Notes: generated by a model not told the origin, from the letters alone. 64,000 bases of DNA from Staphylococcus schweitzeri (GCF_002902405.1 NZ_PPQS01000051.1:41305-105304), one strand, 5' to 3'. Shown: positions 45,141 to 55,247, counted from the first letter of the stretch. A program made the numbers and translations.

Positions 45141-47131
45141 TAGGTAAAATAATAAATGAACGATATAAAATTGTAGATAAGCTTGGCGGCGGTGGCATGA
45201 GTACTGTTTATCTTGCAGAAGATACGATACTTAACATTAAAGTTGCAATTAAGGCAATTTTTATACCACCTAGAGAAAAAGAAGAAACGTTAAAACGTTT
45301 TGAAAGAGAAGTGCATAATTCGTCACAACTTTCTCATCAAAATATCGTAAGTATGATTGATGTTGATGAAGAAGATGACTGTTATTACTTAGTTATGGAA
45401 TATATTGAAGGACCGACACTTTCAGAATATATTGAAAGTCATGGGCCATTAAGTGTTGACACGGCGATTAATTTTACGAATCAAATATTGGATGGTATTA
45501 AACATGCGCATGATATGCGTATTGTACATAGAGATATTAAGCCACAAAATATATTAATTGACAGCAATAAAACGTTGAAAATATTTGATTTTGGAATTGC
45601 GAAAGCTTTAAGTGAGACATCATTGACGCAAACAAATCACGTATTAGGTACTGTTCAATATTTTTCTCCGGAACAAGCTAAAGGTGAAGCGACAGATGAA
45701 TGTACAGATATATATTCGATTGGTATCGTATTATATGAAATGCTTGTTGGCGAACCACCATTCAATGGAGAAACTGCTGTTAGTATTGCTATTAAACATA
45801 TTCAGGATTCAGTGCCAAATGTGACGACAGAAATACGCCAAGATATTCCACAGGCACTAAGTAATGTTATTTTACGTGCTACAGAAAAAGACAAAGCGAA
45901 TCGTTACAAAACAATTCAAGAAATGAAAGATGATTTGAGTAGTGTTTTACATGAAAATCGAGCGAATGAAGATGTCTATGAACTCGATAAAATGAAAACG
46001 ATAGCAGTACCTTTGAAAAAAGAAGATTTAGCAAACCATATTAGTGGACATAAGTCGAGTCAACCTAAACATGAAACGACGCAAGTCCCTATTGTTAATG
46101 GTCCTGCTCATCATCAGCAATTCCAAAAGTCTGAAGGTACGGTATATGAACCTAAGCCTAAAAAGAAGTCAACACGAAAGATTGTGCTCTTATCACTAAT
46201 CTTTTCATTACTAATGATTGCACTTGTTTCTTTTGTGGCAATGGCTATGTTTGGTAATAAATACGAAGAGACACCTGATGTAATCGGAAAGTCTGTAAAA
46301 GAAGCAGAGCAAATATTCAATAAAAACAACCTGAAATTAGGTAAAATTTCTCGAAGTTTTAGTGATAAATATCCTGAAAATGAAATTATTAAGACAACTC
46401 CTAATACAGGTGAACGTGTTGAACGTGGTGATAGTGTTGATGTTGTTATATCTAAAGGGCCTGAAAAGGTTAAAATGCCAAATGTCATTGGTTTACCTAA
46501 GGAAGAAGCCTTGCAAAAATTAAAATCGGTAGGTCTTAAAGATGTTTCGATTGAAAAAGTATATAATAATCAAGCACCAAAAGGATACATTGCAAATCAA
46601 AGTGTAACTGCAAATACTGAAATCGCTATTCATGATTCTAATATTAAACTATATGAATCTTTAGGTGTTAAGCAAGTTTATGTAGAAGACTTTGAACATA
46701 AATCCTTTAGCAAAGCTAAAAAAGCTTTAGAAGAAAAAGGATTTAAAGTTGAAAGTAAGGAAGAATATAGTGACGATATTGATGAGGGTGACGTGATTTC
46801 TCAATCACCTAAAGGAAAATCAGTAGATGAGGGGTCAACGATTTCAATCGTTGTTTCTAAAGGTAAGAAAAGTGACTCTTCAAATGTCAAATCGACAACT
46901 GAATCGGTAGATGTACCATATACTGGTAAGAATGATAAGTCACAAAAAGTTAAAGTTTATATTAAAGATAAAGATAATGACGGTTCAACTGAAAAAGGTA
47001 GTTTCGACATTACGAGTGATCAACGTATAGACATTCCTTTAAGAATTGAAAAAGGAAAATCAGCAAGTTATATAGTTAAAGTAGATGATAAAACAGTAGC
47101 TGAGAAAGAAGTCAGTTACGATGATATTTAA
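45137..47131 (+). CDS. stk1: PASTA-domain serine/threonine kinase Stk1 (PknB/PrkC)
   Basis: 664 residues. The cytoplasmic kinase domain (about 1-275) has the Gly loop LGGGGMSTVYLA, the HRD motif VHRDIKPQN with Asp133, and DFG at 151-153. A juxtamembrane linker is followed by a transmembrane helix at about 348-370. Three extracellular PASTA domains follow (about 374-440, 441-510, 511-577), then a C-terminal Ig-like region. It senses muropeptides or lipid II and controls wall synthesis and antibiotic tolerance. A short terminator follows. Confidence 0.96.
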   Translation: MIGKIINERYKIVDKLGGGGMSTVYLAEDTILNIKVAIKAIFIPPREKEETLKRFEREVHNSSQLSHQNIVSMIDVDEEDDCYYLVMEYIEGPTLSEYIESHGPLSVDTAINFTNQILDGIKHAHDMRIVHRDIKPQNILIDSNKTLKIFDFGIAKALSETSLTQTNHVLGTVQYFSPEQAKGEATDECTDIYSIGIVLYEMLVGEPPFNGETAVSIAIKHIQDSVPNVTTEIRQDIPQALSNVILRATEKDKANRYKTIQEMKDDLSSVLHENRANEDVYELDKMKTIAVPLKKEDLANHISGHKSSQPKHETTQVPIVNGPAHHQQFQKSEGTVYEPKPKKKSTRKIVLLSLIFSLLMIALVSFVAMAMFGNKYEETPDVIGKSVKEAEQIFNKNNLKLGKISRSFSDKYPENEIIKTTPNTGERVERGDSVDVVISKGPEKVKMPNVIGLPKEEALQKLKSVGLKDVSIEKVYNNQAPKGYIANQSVTANTEIAIHDSNIKLYESLGVKQVYVEDFEHKSFSKAKKALEEKGFKVESKEEYSDDIDEGDVISQSPKGKSVDEGSTISIVVSKGKKSDSSNVKSTTESVDVPYTGKNDKSQKVKVYIKDKDNDGSTEKGSFDITSDQRIDIPLRIEKGKSASYIVKVDDKTVAEKEVSYDDI

Positions 47132-47149
47132 ATTTAACTAATGTAAATG

Positions 47150-47184
47150 TACCGAGGTTTCTATGATGGGAGCCTCGGTATTTT
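47150..47184 (+). terminator. Terminator after stk1
   Basis: TACCGAGG (47150-47157) pairs with CCTCGGTA (47173-47180), followed by TTTTAT. The U-run is short. Confidence 0.65.
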
Positions 47185-47349
47185 ATGTTTGTATTGCAAA
47201 AGTTTTAAAATACTCATGACATATAAAGAAGGACTTTGTTAATTCTATCAGTTTGGAACTTAAATCATTTTCTAGGATCTACAATATTATATTAGCTGTA
47301 GTTAAAAGAATGAAAATACACGCGTAACAAATTTTTAAAATTCTAGTCA

Positions 47350-47524
47350 GGGGCCCCAACACAGAGAATTTCGAAAAGAAATTCTACAGGCAATGCGAGT
47401 TGGGGACCGGGCCCCGACACAGGGAATTTCGAAAAGAAATTCTACAGACAATGCAAGTTGGGGAACGGGCCCCGACACAGGGAATTTCGAAAAGAAATTC
47501 TACAGACAATGCAAGTTGGGGAAA
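47350..47524. repeat. STAR-type tandem repeat, three 58-bp units
   Basis: GGGCCCC recurs at 47351, 47409 and 47467, a constant period of 58 bp. Each unit runs GGGCCCC(A/G)ACACAG, then GAATTTCGAAAAGAAATTC (a hairpin), then a CAATGC(A/G)AGTTGGGGA end. The outer CCCC(A/G)AC and GTTGGGG can pair. Units 2 and 3 are almost identical and unit 1 differs at a few bases. The GC-rich signature matches the Staphylococcus aureus repeat (STAR) family known from intergenic regions. GC content is far above the neighbours. Confidence 0.88.
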
Positions 47525-47606
47525 CAAAGATAAAGAAATACTTTTTCTTTAGAAACTAGCTTTTCTTATACATCAGTTTTACTTATGTCTTCATATTTTT
47601 AATTAC

Positions 47607-47765
47607 GAGGTTGAGACATAAAGTTTTTGTGCTCTGGGAAACCGATTAACGGCGTCCCAAAAACAGGATTTTCGGCAGAAACTCTCACGGTTCGACAAAA
47701 TTTGGAAAACAATTTTGCTCATCGTTCGGTTCTGCTCAAATCCTAAACGCTTTTGTCCCGACCTC
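47607..47765. repeat. 159-bp inverted-repeat element before rsgA
   Basis: The element begins GAGGTTGAGACATAAAG and ends CTTTTGTCCCGACCTC, so its ends are complementary over about 16 bases with mismatches or G-U pairs. It could form one long hairpin with an irregular arm. I recall similar GAGGTTGGGACA-bounded elements scattered through staphylococcal genomes, but no search was made. No ORF with a start site is inside. Confidence 0.65.
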
Positions 47766-47875
47766 TAAAGAACCACTACATAATAAATTATTAGAGGTTC
47801 TGTAACATTTCTGTACAACTCCCACAACATTTATATCTTTTGAAATGATGATTTATATATAAATGTTTCAGTCTT

Positions 47876-47884
47876 TGATATAAT
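47876..47884 (+). promoter_or_regulatory. Extended -10 element ahead of rsgA
   Basis: TGATATAAT (TGn plus TATAAT at 47879-47884), about 33 bases upstream of the rsgA start. No good -35 is seen, as is usual for extended -10 promoters. It lies just after the repeat region, so rsgA-rpe-thiN probably form their own transcript. Confidence 0.55.
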
Positions 47885-47916
47885 AAATGCAGTAAATTTA
47901 ATCGAGAGGTGCCATT

Positions 47917-48792
47917 TTGAAGACAGGTCGAATTGTGAAATCAATTAGTGGTGTATATCAAGTGGACGTTAATGGCGAACGTTTTAATACAAAACCACGT
48001 GGATTATTTAGAAAGAAGAAATTTTCACCGGTTGTTGGAGATATTGTAGATTTTGATGTACAGAACGTTAATGAAGGTTATATTCATCACGTTCATGAAC
48101 GTCAAAACGAATTAAAAAGACCACCTGTAAGTAATATTAATACATTAGTTATTGTAATGAGTGCGGTTGAGCCAAATTTTTCAACACAACTATTAGATAG
48201 ATTTTTAGTCATTGCTCACTCATATCAGCTCAATGCAAGAATATTAGTTACTAAAAAAGATATTGCATCAACGGAAAAGCAACACGAAATCAATACATTA
48301 TTAAAAATATACGAGGAAATTGGTTACGAGACTGAATTTATTGGTAATGATGATGACCGTAAAAAGGTGGTTGAAGCATGGCCTGCTGGACTTATAGTGT
48401 TAAGTGGACAGTCGGGTGTTGGAAAGTCTACATTTTTAAACCACTATCGTCCAGAATTAAACCTTGAAACAAATGATATTTCTAAGTCATTAAACCGCGG
48501 AAAGCATACCACAAGACATGTTGAATTATTTGAACGTCAGAATGGTTATATTGCTGATACTCCGGGTTTCAGTGCATTAGACTTTGAACATATAGATAAA
48601 GATGATGTTAAATATTATTTTCTTGAAATGAATCGATACGGGGAAAAGTGTAAATTTAGAAATTGTAACCATATTAAAGAACCTAATTGTAATGTTAAGA
48701 AGCAATTGGAGCAAGGTAACATTGCACAATTTAGGTACGACCATTACTTACAATTATTTAATGAAATTTCAAACAGAAAGGTTAGATATTAA
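47917..48792 (+). CDS. rsgA: Ribosome small-subunit GTPase RsgA
   Basis: A 291-residue circularly permuted GTPase for late 30S maturation. An N-terminal OB-fold (about 1-65) is followed by the G domain in permuted order, with G4 (TKKD) before the P-loop GQSGVGKST near 167-175 and DTPGFSAL near 210. The C-terminal zinc site is [14 protein letters not shown]. The start is TTG 47917, six bases after GAGAGGTG. It abuts rpe with no gap. Confidence 0.95.
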   Translation: MKTGRIVKSISGVYQVDVNGERFNTKPRGLFRKKKFSPVVGDIVDFDVQNVNEGYIHHVHERQNELKRPPVSNINTLVIVMSAVEPNFSTQLLDRFLVIAHSYQLNARILVTKKDIASTEKQHEINTLLKIYEEIGYETEFIGNDDDRKKVVEAWPAGLIVLSGQSGVGKSTFLNHYRPELNLETNDISKSLNRGKHTTRHVELFERQNGYIADTPGFSALDFEHIDKDDVKYYFLEMNRYGEKCKFRNCNHIKEPNCNVKKQLEQGNIAQFRYDHYLQLFNEISNRKVRY

Positions 48793-49437
48793 ATGACAAA
48801 ACTATTTCCATCATTATTATCTGTTGATTTTTTGAAGCTACAACATGAATTGAACAAACTTGAAGAAGCTGGCGTTGACGGTGTTCATTTTGATGTCATG
48901 GATGGTCAATTTGTACCCAATATATCTATTGGACTACCTATTTTGGATGCTGTAAGAAAAGGTACATCATTACCTATTGATGTTCATTTAATGATTGAAA
49001 ATCCGGAAAATTATATTGCTTCATTTGTGGAACATGGAGCTGATATGATTTCAATACATGTAGAATCAACACCACATATCCACCGCGCTATTCAAATGAT
49101 TAAGCATTTGAATAGAAAATCAGGCGTTGTAATTAATCCAGGAACACCAGTTTCCATAATTGAACCTATTTTAGATATTGTTGATTATGTATTGGTGATG
49201 ACTGTGAATCCGGGTTTTGGAGGACAATCATTTATTACACAATGTGTCGAAAAAATTGCCCAACTAAATGCAATTAAAATGGAACGCCAGTTAAATTTTG
49301 AAATAGAGGTTGATGGTGGCATTAATGATGAAACAGCACAAGTTTGTATTGATAATGGTGCAACGATGTTAGTTACAGGTTCTTTTTTCTTTAAACAAGA
49401 TGATTATAAAAAAGTCACACAACAATTGAAAGGTTGA
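48793..49437 (+). CDS. rpe: Ribulose-phosphate 3-epimerase
   Basis: A 214-residue TIM-barrel enzyme of the pentose phosphate pathway that interconverts ribulose 5-phosphate and xylulose 5-phosphate. Catalytic and metal positions are seen in PSLLSVDF at the start, HFDVMDGQFVPN near 33, DVHLMIENP near 65, MTVNPGFGGQSF near 138, and EVDGGIN near 175 (catalytic Asp). ATG 48793 follows the rsgA stop directly. The same rsgA-rpe-thiN order is found in Bacillus. Confidence 0.97.
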   Translation: MTKLFPSLLSVDFLKLQHELNKLEEAGVDGVHFDVMDGQFVPNISIGLPILDAVRKGTSLPIDVHLMIENPENYIASFVEHGADMISIHVESTPHIHRAIQMIKHLNRKSGVVINPGTPVSIIEPILDIVDYVLVMTVNPGFGGQSFITQCVEKIAQLNAIKMERQLNFEIEVDGGINDETAQVCIDNGATMLVTGSFFFKQDDYKKVTQQLKG

Positions 49438-49443
49438 GTGCAT

Positions 49444-50088
49444 ATGCATATTAATTTATTATGTTCTGAACGACACTTACCTCAAGATATTTGGGTTAAA
49501 CATATCGGCGAAAAATGGGGCGGCGTTGATAGAGGAGCATTGATTTTACTAAAACATCAAATCACACCATTTTTTTCAGTAGGTGATTTTGATTCGGTTA
49601 GTATTAAAGAACGACAGCTTTTAACTGAACAATTAGAAATTAAACCAGTTCAAGCTGAAAAAGCAGATACTGATTTAGCACTTGCTGTAGATAAAGCAGT
49701 AGCACTTGGATTTGATAGTATTACAATTTATGGTGCCACTGGTGGACGTCTTGATCACTTTTTTGGAGCGGTTCAATTATTATTAAAACAAGCATATTAT
49801 AAAAAAGATGTACACATTATGCTTGTGGATCAGCAAAATAAAATTGTATTGTTGCCTGAGGGACAATATCAAGTTGAAAAAGAAACTAGTTATCCATATA
49901 TTTCATTTATTCCAATGACTGATGATGTGGAACTGTCATTGTCAGGATTCAAATATAACTTAACAAGACAAATGTTGAATATAGGTTCAACATTAACAAT
50001 TTCAAATGAAATAGAGAATGCGCAAGCAATGATTAATGTTCATAATGGTTTATTGTTGCAAATTAGAAGTGCTGATTTGAAGGAGTAG
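49444..50088 (+). CDS. thiN: Thiamine pyrophosphokinase
   Basis: About 214 residues. ThiN-type kinase that converts thiamine to thiamine pyrophosphate with ATP. Motifs: GVDRGALILL near 28, VGDFDSV near 48-54, AEKADTDLALAVDKA near 75 (metal and substrate aspartates) and YGATGGRLDHFFG near 97-109. GTG 49438 and ATG 49444 are both possible starts after AAAGG; the ATG gives the family-like N-terminus MHINLLCS. It ends the rsgA-rpe-thiN transcript. Confidence 0.92.
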   Translation: MHINLLCSERHLPQDIWVKHIGEKWGGVDRGALILLKHQITPFFSVGDFDSVSIKERQLLTEQLEIKPVQAEKADTDLALAVDKAVALGFDSITIYGATGGRLDHFFGAVQLLLKQAYYKKDVHIMLVDQQNKIVLLPEGQYQVEKETSYPYISFIPMTDDVELSLSGFKYNLTRQMLNIGSTLTISNEIENAQAMINVHNGLLLQIRSADLKE

Positions 50089-50168
50089 TCTCAGAGTGTT
50101 GTTATTAGTAGTTTGTAATGAAATGAATTTAATGTATAGTGCTTATTGAGATTTTATGCAAAAATAAA

Positions 50169-50212
50169 AAATCACGTTGTGATGTTAGTTGATTACGACG
50201 TGATTTATTTAT
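50169..50212. terminator. Terminator after thiN (works on both strands)
   Basis: AAATCACGTTGT (50169-50180) pairs with ACGACGTGATTT (50195-50206), one G-U pair. The plus tail is ATTTAT and the minus tail TTTTATTTTTG. Confidence 0.7.
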
Positions 50213-50238
50213 AGTTAATCTATTACAGCAAATAAAAA

Positions 50239-50266
50239 AGAACTGAAAGGTTGAGCTTTCAGTTCT
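50239..50266 (-). terminator. Terminator of rpmB
   Basis: AGAACTGAAAG (50239-50249) pairs perfectly with CTTTCAGTTCT (50256-50266). Read on the minus strand, the stem is followed by TTTTTTATTTG, a strong U-run. Confidence 0.8.
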
Positions 50267-50319
50267 CAAGTAAATGTGTCCTCCACATAAGGTCACATTT
50301 TTTATGTGCAATATATTTA

Positions 50320-50508
50320 TTAAACTCTAGTTACTTTACCAGATTTTAAAGCACGTGCAGAAACCCAAACTTTTTTAGGTTTACCGTCAACTAGGATTCT
50401 AACTTTTTGAAGGTTAGCGTTCCATCTACGTTTTGTAGAGTTTAAAGCGTGTGAACGTCTGTTACCAGTCGAAGCTTTACGACCTGTTACGAAACATTGT
50501 TTACCCAT
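50320..50508 (-). CDS. rpmB: 50S ribosomal protein L28
   Basis: A 62-residue basic ribosomal protein with the L28 signature: [23 protein letters not shown], then [13 protein letters not shown] and [11 protein letters not shown] at the end. The N-terminal CxxxG form lacks the second zinc CxxC pair, so this is the zinc-independent type. The minus-strand start has AAAGGAGG upstream. It is the only gene here on this strand, as in Bacillus, where rpmB is also opposite to the asp23-fakA genes. Confidence 0.97.
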
Positions 50509-50567
50509 ATGAGTACCTCCTTTAATAAATATAAATACACATAACTACTTATATACTTAATAAAGAT

Positions 50568-50595
50568 AGCATAATCTCTTATGAAAAACAATCAA
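50568..50595 (-). promoter_or_regulatory. Candidate promoter of rpmB
   Basis: On the minus strand: TTGATT (50595-50590), 16-bp spacer, TATGCT (50573-50568), 60 bases before the rpmB start. An operator-like inverted repeat lies directly upstream at 50602-50634. Confidence 0.5.
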
Positions 50596-50601
50596 TAATT
50601 T

Positions 50602-50634
50602 TCACATAAAAGTCAAAAATACTGACTTTTGTGA
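50602..50634. repeat. Inverted repeat in the rpmB / asp23-family divergent gap
   Basis: TCACATAAAAGTCA (50602-50615) pairs with TGACTTTTGTGA (50623-50634), a 12-bp palindrome with one extra T. It lies between the rpmB promoter and, on the plus strand, an extended -10 TGATATAAT (50632-50640). The remaining 300 bp up to 50950 is an AT-rich leader without a supported ORF. Confidence 0.7.
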
Positions 50635-50950
50635 TATAATTGTAGACTGTGAAGTTATGTAGTATGATATTTTAGAGAAATAACAGAATGTAACAATTAA
50701 ACTTTTTATTTGATGATACTACATTTATTAATAAGAACTGTCTAGGGACAGAAAATATATGATGGAATTTTAATCATAGTAAAATAGGCAATCCAAACGT
50801 CAGTCATTATATTAAATTTCTACTATTGGAATATTACGGACGAATTTTCAATGAAATGTAGATAATTTAAGACTACGCTAAGTGGTAAAATTTTAAAAGT
50901 GAATTAGGGAAAATGAACAATCAACTTTGAAATTTAGGAGGGACAAAGAT

Positions 50951-51325
50951 ATGACATTAGAGATTTCAAATGACTACGGTAAAATTGACATTTCAAACGA
51001 AGTTATTGCTTCGGTTGTAGGTGGAAAGGCCGTTGAGTGTTATGGTATTGTAGGAATGGCATCTAGACAACAAGTTAGAGATGGTATTGCAGAAATATTA
51101 GGACATGAAAATTACGCAAAAGGTATCAAAGTAACGGAAAATAATGGCGTAGTTGATATAGATATGTACATCATTGTTAGCTACGGTGTGAAAATATCTG
51201 AAGTTGCCAATAATGTTCAATCAACAGTGAAATATACTTTGGAAAAATCACTTAATGTATCAGTGAATTCAATCAATATATATGTACAAGGTGTACGTGT
51301 GAATAATACGGGCAAGAAAATTTAG
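50951..51325 (+). CDS. Asp23/YloU-family envelope stress protein
   Basis: A 124-residue Asp23-domain protein (DUF322), homologous to Bacillus YloU. The family signature [20 protein letters not shown] is at the start, with [19 protein letters not shown] near 80. Asp23 proteins form membrane-associated layers and relate to envelope homeostasis. ATG 50951 is preceded by AGGAGGG; an in-frame upstream start (50927) lacks such a site. fakA follows after 14 bases. Confidence 0.92.
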   Translation: MTLEISNDYGKIDISNEVIASVVGGKAVECYGIVGMASRQQVRDGIAEILGHENYAKGIKVTENNGVVDIDMYIIVSYGVKISEVANNVQSTVKYTLEKSLNVSVNSINIYVQGVRVNNTGKKI

Positions 51326-51339
51326 GAGGACAACTTGAA

Positions 51340-52986
51340 ATGATTAGCAAAATTAATGGTAAATTATTTGCCGATATGATTATACAAGGGGCACAAAATT
51401 TATCTAACAATGCAGATTTCGTAGATTCATTAAATGTGTATCCAGTGCCAGATGGTGATACAGGAACAAATATGAATCTTACTATGACTTCAGGTCGTGA
51501 AGAAGTAGAGAATAATTTATCAAAAAATATCGGTGAATTAGGTAAAACATTCTCAAAAGGTTTACTAATGGGTGCAAGAGGTAACTCTGGTGTCATCTTG
51601 TCACAATTATTCAGAGGTTTTTGTAAAAATATTGAAAGTGAATCTGAGATTAATTCAAAATTATTAGCAGAAAGTTTTCAAGCTGGTGTAGAAACAGCAT
51701 ATAAAGCGGTAATGAAACCTGTTGAAGGAACGATATTAACTGTCGCTAAAGATGCGGCACATGCAGCAGTTGAAAAAGCACAAAACACTGAGGACTGCAT
51801 TGAATTAATGGCTTATATTATTGATAAAGCGAATGAATCTCTTGAAAATACACCGAACTTATTAGCAGTGCTTAAAGAAGTTGGAGTTGTTGATAGTGGT
51901 GGTAAAGGATTACTATGTGTTTATGAAGGTTTCTTAAAAGCACTTAAAGGTGAAAAAGTAGAAGCAAAAGTTGAGAAACTTGATAAAGATGAATTTGTAC
52001 ATGATGAGCATGATTTCCATGGTGTGATTAACACTGAAGATATCATCTATGGTTATTGTACTGAAATGATGGTTCGTTTCGGTAAAAATAAAAAAGAATT
52101 TGATGAACAAGAATTCAGACAAGATATGAGTCAATTTGGCGATTCATTACTAGTTATCAATGATGATGAAATAGTAAAAGTTCATGTACATACAGAATAC
52201 CCTGGTGATGTGTTTAATTATGGACAACAATATGGTGAATTAATTAAACTTAAAGTTGAAAATATGAGAGAACAACATCGTGAAGTAATTAGAAAAGAAC
52301 AACATACAACTAAACCAGAAATGGAAACAGTTGAAACAGCCATTATTACTATTTCTATGGGTGAAGGTATTTCAGAAATATTTAAATCAATGGGCGCAAC
52401 ACATATTATCAGCGGTGGGCAAACAATGAATCCATCAACTGAAGATATCGTCAAAGTTATTGAACAATCGCAATGTAAACGCGCTATTATTTTACCAAAT
52501 AATAAAAATATTTTAATGGCAAGTGAACAAGCTGCTAGTATTGTAGATGCTGAAGCGGTAGTGATTCCGACAAAATCAATTCCTCAAGGTATAAGTGCAT
52601 TGTTCCAATATGATGTGGATGCATCTATTGAAGAAAATAAATCGCAAATGACTGAAGCAGTTAATGCTGTTAAATCTGGTTCTTTAACGTATGCTGTGCG
52701 CGATACGAAAATCGATGGTGTTGAAATTAAAAAAGATGCATTCATGGGCTTGATTGAAGACAAGATTGTAAGTAGTCAAAGTGACCAATTTACAACAATT
52801 TCTGAATTATTAAATGCAATGCTAGCTGAAGATAGTGAGATATTAACTGTCATCATTGGACAAGATGCGGATAAAACAGTGACAGATGAAATGCTAAATT
52901 GGATTGAAGAACAATATCCTGATGTTGAAGTAGAAGTTCATGAAGGTGGACAACCAATTTATCAATATTTCTTTTCAGTTGAATAA
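51340..52986 (+). CDS. fakA: Fatty acid kinase catalytic subunit FakA
   Basis: 548 residues. The N-terminal DhaL/DAK2 kinase domain (about 1-200) binds ATP and magnesium, with [13 protein letters not shown] near 28-40 and [12 protein letters not shown] near 79-90. A middle domain and a C-terminal EDD-fold DegV-like domain follow. With an acyl-binding FakB it phosphorylates exogenous fatty acids, which PlsX/PlsY use for phospholipids; plsX is at 56.2 kb. AGGAGG precedes the ATG. A terminator follows. Confidence 0.95.
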   Translation: MISKINGKLFADMIIQGAQNLSNNADFVDSLNVYPVPDGDTGTNMNLTMTSGREEVENNLSKNIGELGKTFSKGLLMGARGNSGVILSQLFRGFCKNIESESEINSKLLAESFQAGVETAYKAVMKPVEGTILTVAKDAAHAAVEKAQNTEDCIELMAYIIDKANESLENTPNLLAVLKEVGVVDSGGKGLLCVYEGFLKALKGEKVEAKVEKLDKDEFVHDEHDFHGVINTEDIIYGYCTEMMVRFGKNKKEFDEQEFRQDMSQFGDSLLVINDDEIVKVHVHTEYPGDVFNYGQQYGELIKLKVENMREQHREVIRKEQHTTKPEMETVETAIITISMGEGISEIFKSMGATHIISGGQTMNPSTEDIVKVIEQSQCKRAIILPNNKNILMASEQAASIVDAEAVVIPTKSIPQGISALFQYDVDASIEENKSQMTEAVNAVKSGSLTYAVRDTKIDGVEIKKDAFMGLIEDKIVSSQSDQFTTISELLNAMLAEDSEILTVIIGQDADKTVTDEMLNWIEEQYPDVEVEVHEGGQPIYQYFFSVE

Positions 52987-52996
52987 AAAATAAATT

Positions 52997-53036
52997 AAAA
53001 AACTACCGACAATAAAATAAGTTGGTAGTTTTTTAA
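52997..53036 (+). terminator. Terminator after fakA
   Basis: AAAACTACCGAC pairs with GTTGGTAGTTTT (ending near 53032) around a ten-base AT loop, followed by more T. One G-U pair. Confidence 0.88.
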
Positions 53037-53137
53037 TTTATTTTAATACTACAGATGCAAACAATAAAATTTTAGTTGGAATAGGTCATGCAAGAGACGA
53101 TAAAAATATCATGTTTAACTTAGACATGATAAAATAA
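53021..53137 (+). pseudogene. Possible remnant of a lost reading frame between fakA and recG
   Basis: After a TAA at 53018-53020 the frame stays open for 38 codons to TAA at 53135-53137. It has no plausible start or ribosome site. The last 29 residues (including NNKILVGIGHARDDKNIMF) look protein-like. The first part overlaps the fakA terminator. It may be chance in AT-rich DNA; I cannot name a parent family. Confidence 0.2.
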
Positions 53138-53186
53138 AGTACATATTTATTGAACGGAAAATCAAATTTAACATAGGTGATTCATT

Positions 53187-55247
53187 TTGGCGAAAGTTAA
53201 TTTAATAGAAAGTCCATATAGTCTTAGAGAACTTAAAGGTATAGGACCTAAAAAGATTGAAGTTTTACAGCAATTAAATATACATACAGTAGAAGACCTC
53301 GTTTTGTATTTGCCGACAAGATATGAAGATAACACAGTCATTGATTTAAACCAGGCTGAAGATCAATCAACCGTTACAATAGTAGGACAAGTATACACTG
53401 CGCCGGTAGTGGCATTTTTCGGTAGAAATAAATCAAAATTGACCGTTCATTTAATGGTTAATAACATAGCGGTCAAATGTATATTTTTTAATCAACCGTA
53501 CTTAAAAAAGAAAATCGAATTAAATCAAACGATAACAGTTAAAGGTAAATGGAACAGAGTTAAACAAGAAATTACTGGAAATAGAGTATTCTTTAATTCA
53601 GAATCCGTTCAATCTCCGGAAAATTCGGATATTCAGCTTGAACCGGTTTATCGCATTAAAGAAGGTATTAAACAGAAGCAAATGAGAGATCAAATCAGAC
53701 AAGCATTAAGTGATGTAACGATTCATGAATGGTTAACAGATGAATTGAGAGAGAAATATAAACTAGAAACATTAGATTTTACATTAAATACATTACACCA
53801 TCCTGAAAATAAGTCGGATTTATTACGTGCTCGTAGAACCTATGCATTTACTGAATTGTTTTTATTTGAATTACGTATGCAATGGCTCAACAGATTAGAG
53901 AAGTCATCCGATGACGCGATTGAAATTGATTATAATTTAAATGAAGTGAAAGCGTTTATAGATCGATTGCCTTTTGAACTTACGGATGCTCAAAAATCCA
54001 GTGTGAATGAAATATTTAGGGATTTGAAAGCGCCAATACGCATGCATCGTTTACTGCAAGGTGATGTGGGTTCTGGGAAAACTGTTGTTGCAGCAATTTG
54101 TATGTATGCATTGAAAACTGCTGGATATCAATCAGCATTAATGGTTCCAACCGAAATTTTAGCTGAACAACATGCTGAAAGTTTGATTTCTTTGTTTGGT
54201 GATTCTATGAATGTAGCTTTACTTACTGGATCTGTTAAAGGTAAGAAACGTAAAATTCTTTTAGAACAATTAGAAAACGGTGCTATTGATTGTTTAATAG
54301 GGACACATGCGCTTATTCAAGATGATGTTATTTTTCAAAATGTCGGATTGGTTATAACTGATGAACAACATCGTTTTGGTGTGAATCAACGCCAACTTCT
54401 AAGAGAAAAAGGTGCCATGACAAATGTCTTATTTATGACTGCTACACCTATTCCAAGAACATTAGCAATTTCAGTGTTTGGTGAAATGGACGTTTCATCA
54501 ATTAAACAACTGCCAAAAGGACGTAAACCTATTATTACAACGTGGGCAAAGCATGAGCAATATGATAAAGTCTTGATGCAAATGACTGCGGAATTGAAAA
54601 AAGGTCGACAAGCTTATGTTATTTGTCCACTAATAGAGAGCTCAGAGCATCTTGAAGATGTTCAAAATGTTGTGGCTTTATTTGAATCACTGCAACAATA
54701 TTATGGAGCGTCACGTGTTGGTCTACTACACGGAAAATTATCTGCAGATGAAAAAGATGATGTTATGCAAAAATTTAGTAACCATGAGATTGATATTTTA
54801 GTATCAACAACTGTAGTAGAAGTAGGTGTTAATGTACCAAATGCTACTTTCATGATGATTTATGATGCTGATCGATTTGGATTATCTACTTTGCATCAAT
54901 TGAGAGGTCGTGTAGGAAGAAGTGATCAACAAAGTTACTGTGTTTTAATAGCATCACCTAAAACTGAAACAGGTATCGAAAGAATGACGATTATGACACA
55001 GACGACAGATGGCTTTGAACTGAGTGAACGCGATTTAGAAATGCGAGGACCGGGTGATTTCTTTGGCGTTAAACAAAGTGGTTTACCTGACTTTTTAGTT
55101 GCTAATTTAGTTGAAGATTATCGCATGTTAGAAGTCGCTCGTGATGAAGCGGCAGAACTGATTCATTCTGGTGTATTCTTTGAAAATACGTATCAACATT
55201 TACGTCATTTTATTGAAGAGAATTTATTACATCGAAGTTTTGACTAA
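53187..55247 (+). CDS. recG: ATP-dependent DNA helicase RecG
   Basis: A 686-residue branch-migrating helicase that processes stalled forks and Holliday junctions. The N-terminal wedge/OB domain (about 1-160; [17 protein letters not shown] at the start) is followed by helicase motifs: [11 protein letters not shown] near 292, [13 protein letters not shown] near 390, and [17 protein letters not shown] and [18 protein letters not shown] in the C-terminal half. The start is TTG 53187 with AGGTGA at 53174-53179. Confidence 0.97.
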   Translation: MAKVNLIESPYSLRELKGIGPKKIEVLQQLNIHTVEDLVLYLPTRYEDNTVIDLNQAEDQSTVTIVGQVYTAPVVAFFGRNKSKLTVHLMVNNIAVKCIFFNQPYLKKKIELNQTITVKGKWNRVKQEITGNRVFFNSESVQSPENSDIQLEPVYRIKEGIKQKQMRDQIRQALSDVTIHEWLTDELREKYKLETLDFTLNTLHHPENKSDLLRARRTYAFTELFLFELRMQWLNRLEKSSDDAIEIDYNLNEVKAFIDRLPFELTDAQKSSVNEIFRDLKAPIRMHRLLQGDVGSGKTVVAAICMYALKTAGYQSALMVPTEILAEQHAESLISLFGDSMNVALLTGSVKGKKRKILLEQLENGAIDCLIGTHALIQDDVIFQNVGLVITDEQHRFGVNQRQLLREKGAMTNVLFMTATPIPRTLAISVFGEMDVSSIKQLPKGRKPIITTWAKHEQYDKVLMQMTAELKKGRQAYVICPLIESSEHLEDVQNVVALFESLQQYYGASRVGLLHGKLSADEKDDVMQKFSNHEIDILVSTTVVEVGVNVPNATFMMIYDADRFGLSTLHQLRGRVGRSDQQSYCVLIASPKTETGIERMTIMTQTTDGFELSERDLEMRGPGDFFGVKQSGLPDFLVANLVEDYRMLEVARDEAAELIHSGVFFENTYQHLRHFIEENLLHRSFD

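Noticed and set aside
47350..47524. GC-rich tandem repeats as a CRISPR array
   Set aside because: Units are contiguous 58-bp copies with no unique spacers and no cas genes nearby; they match STAR elements.
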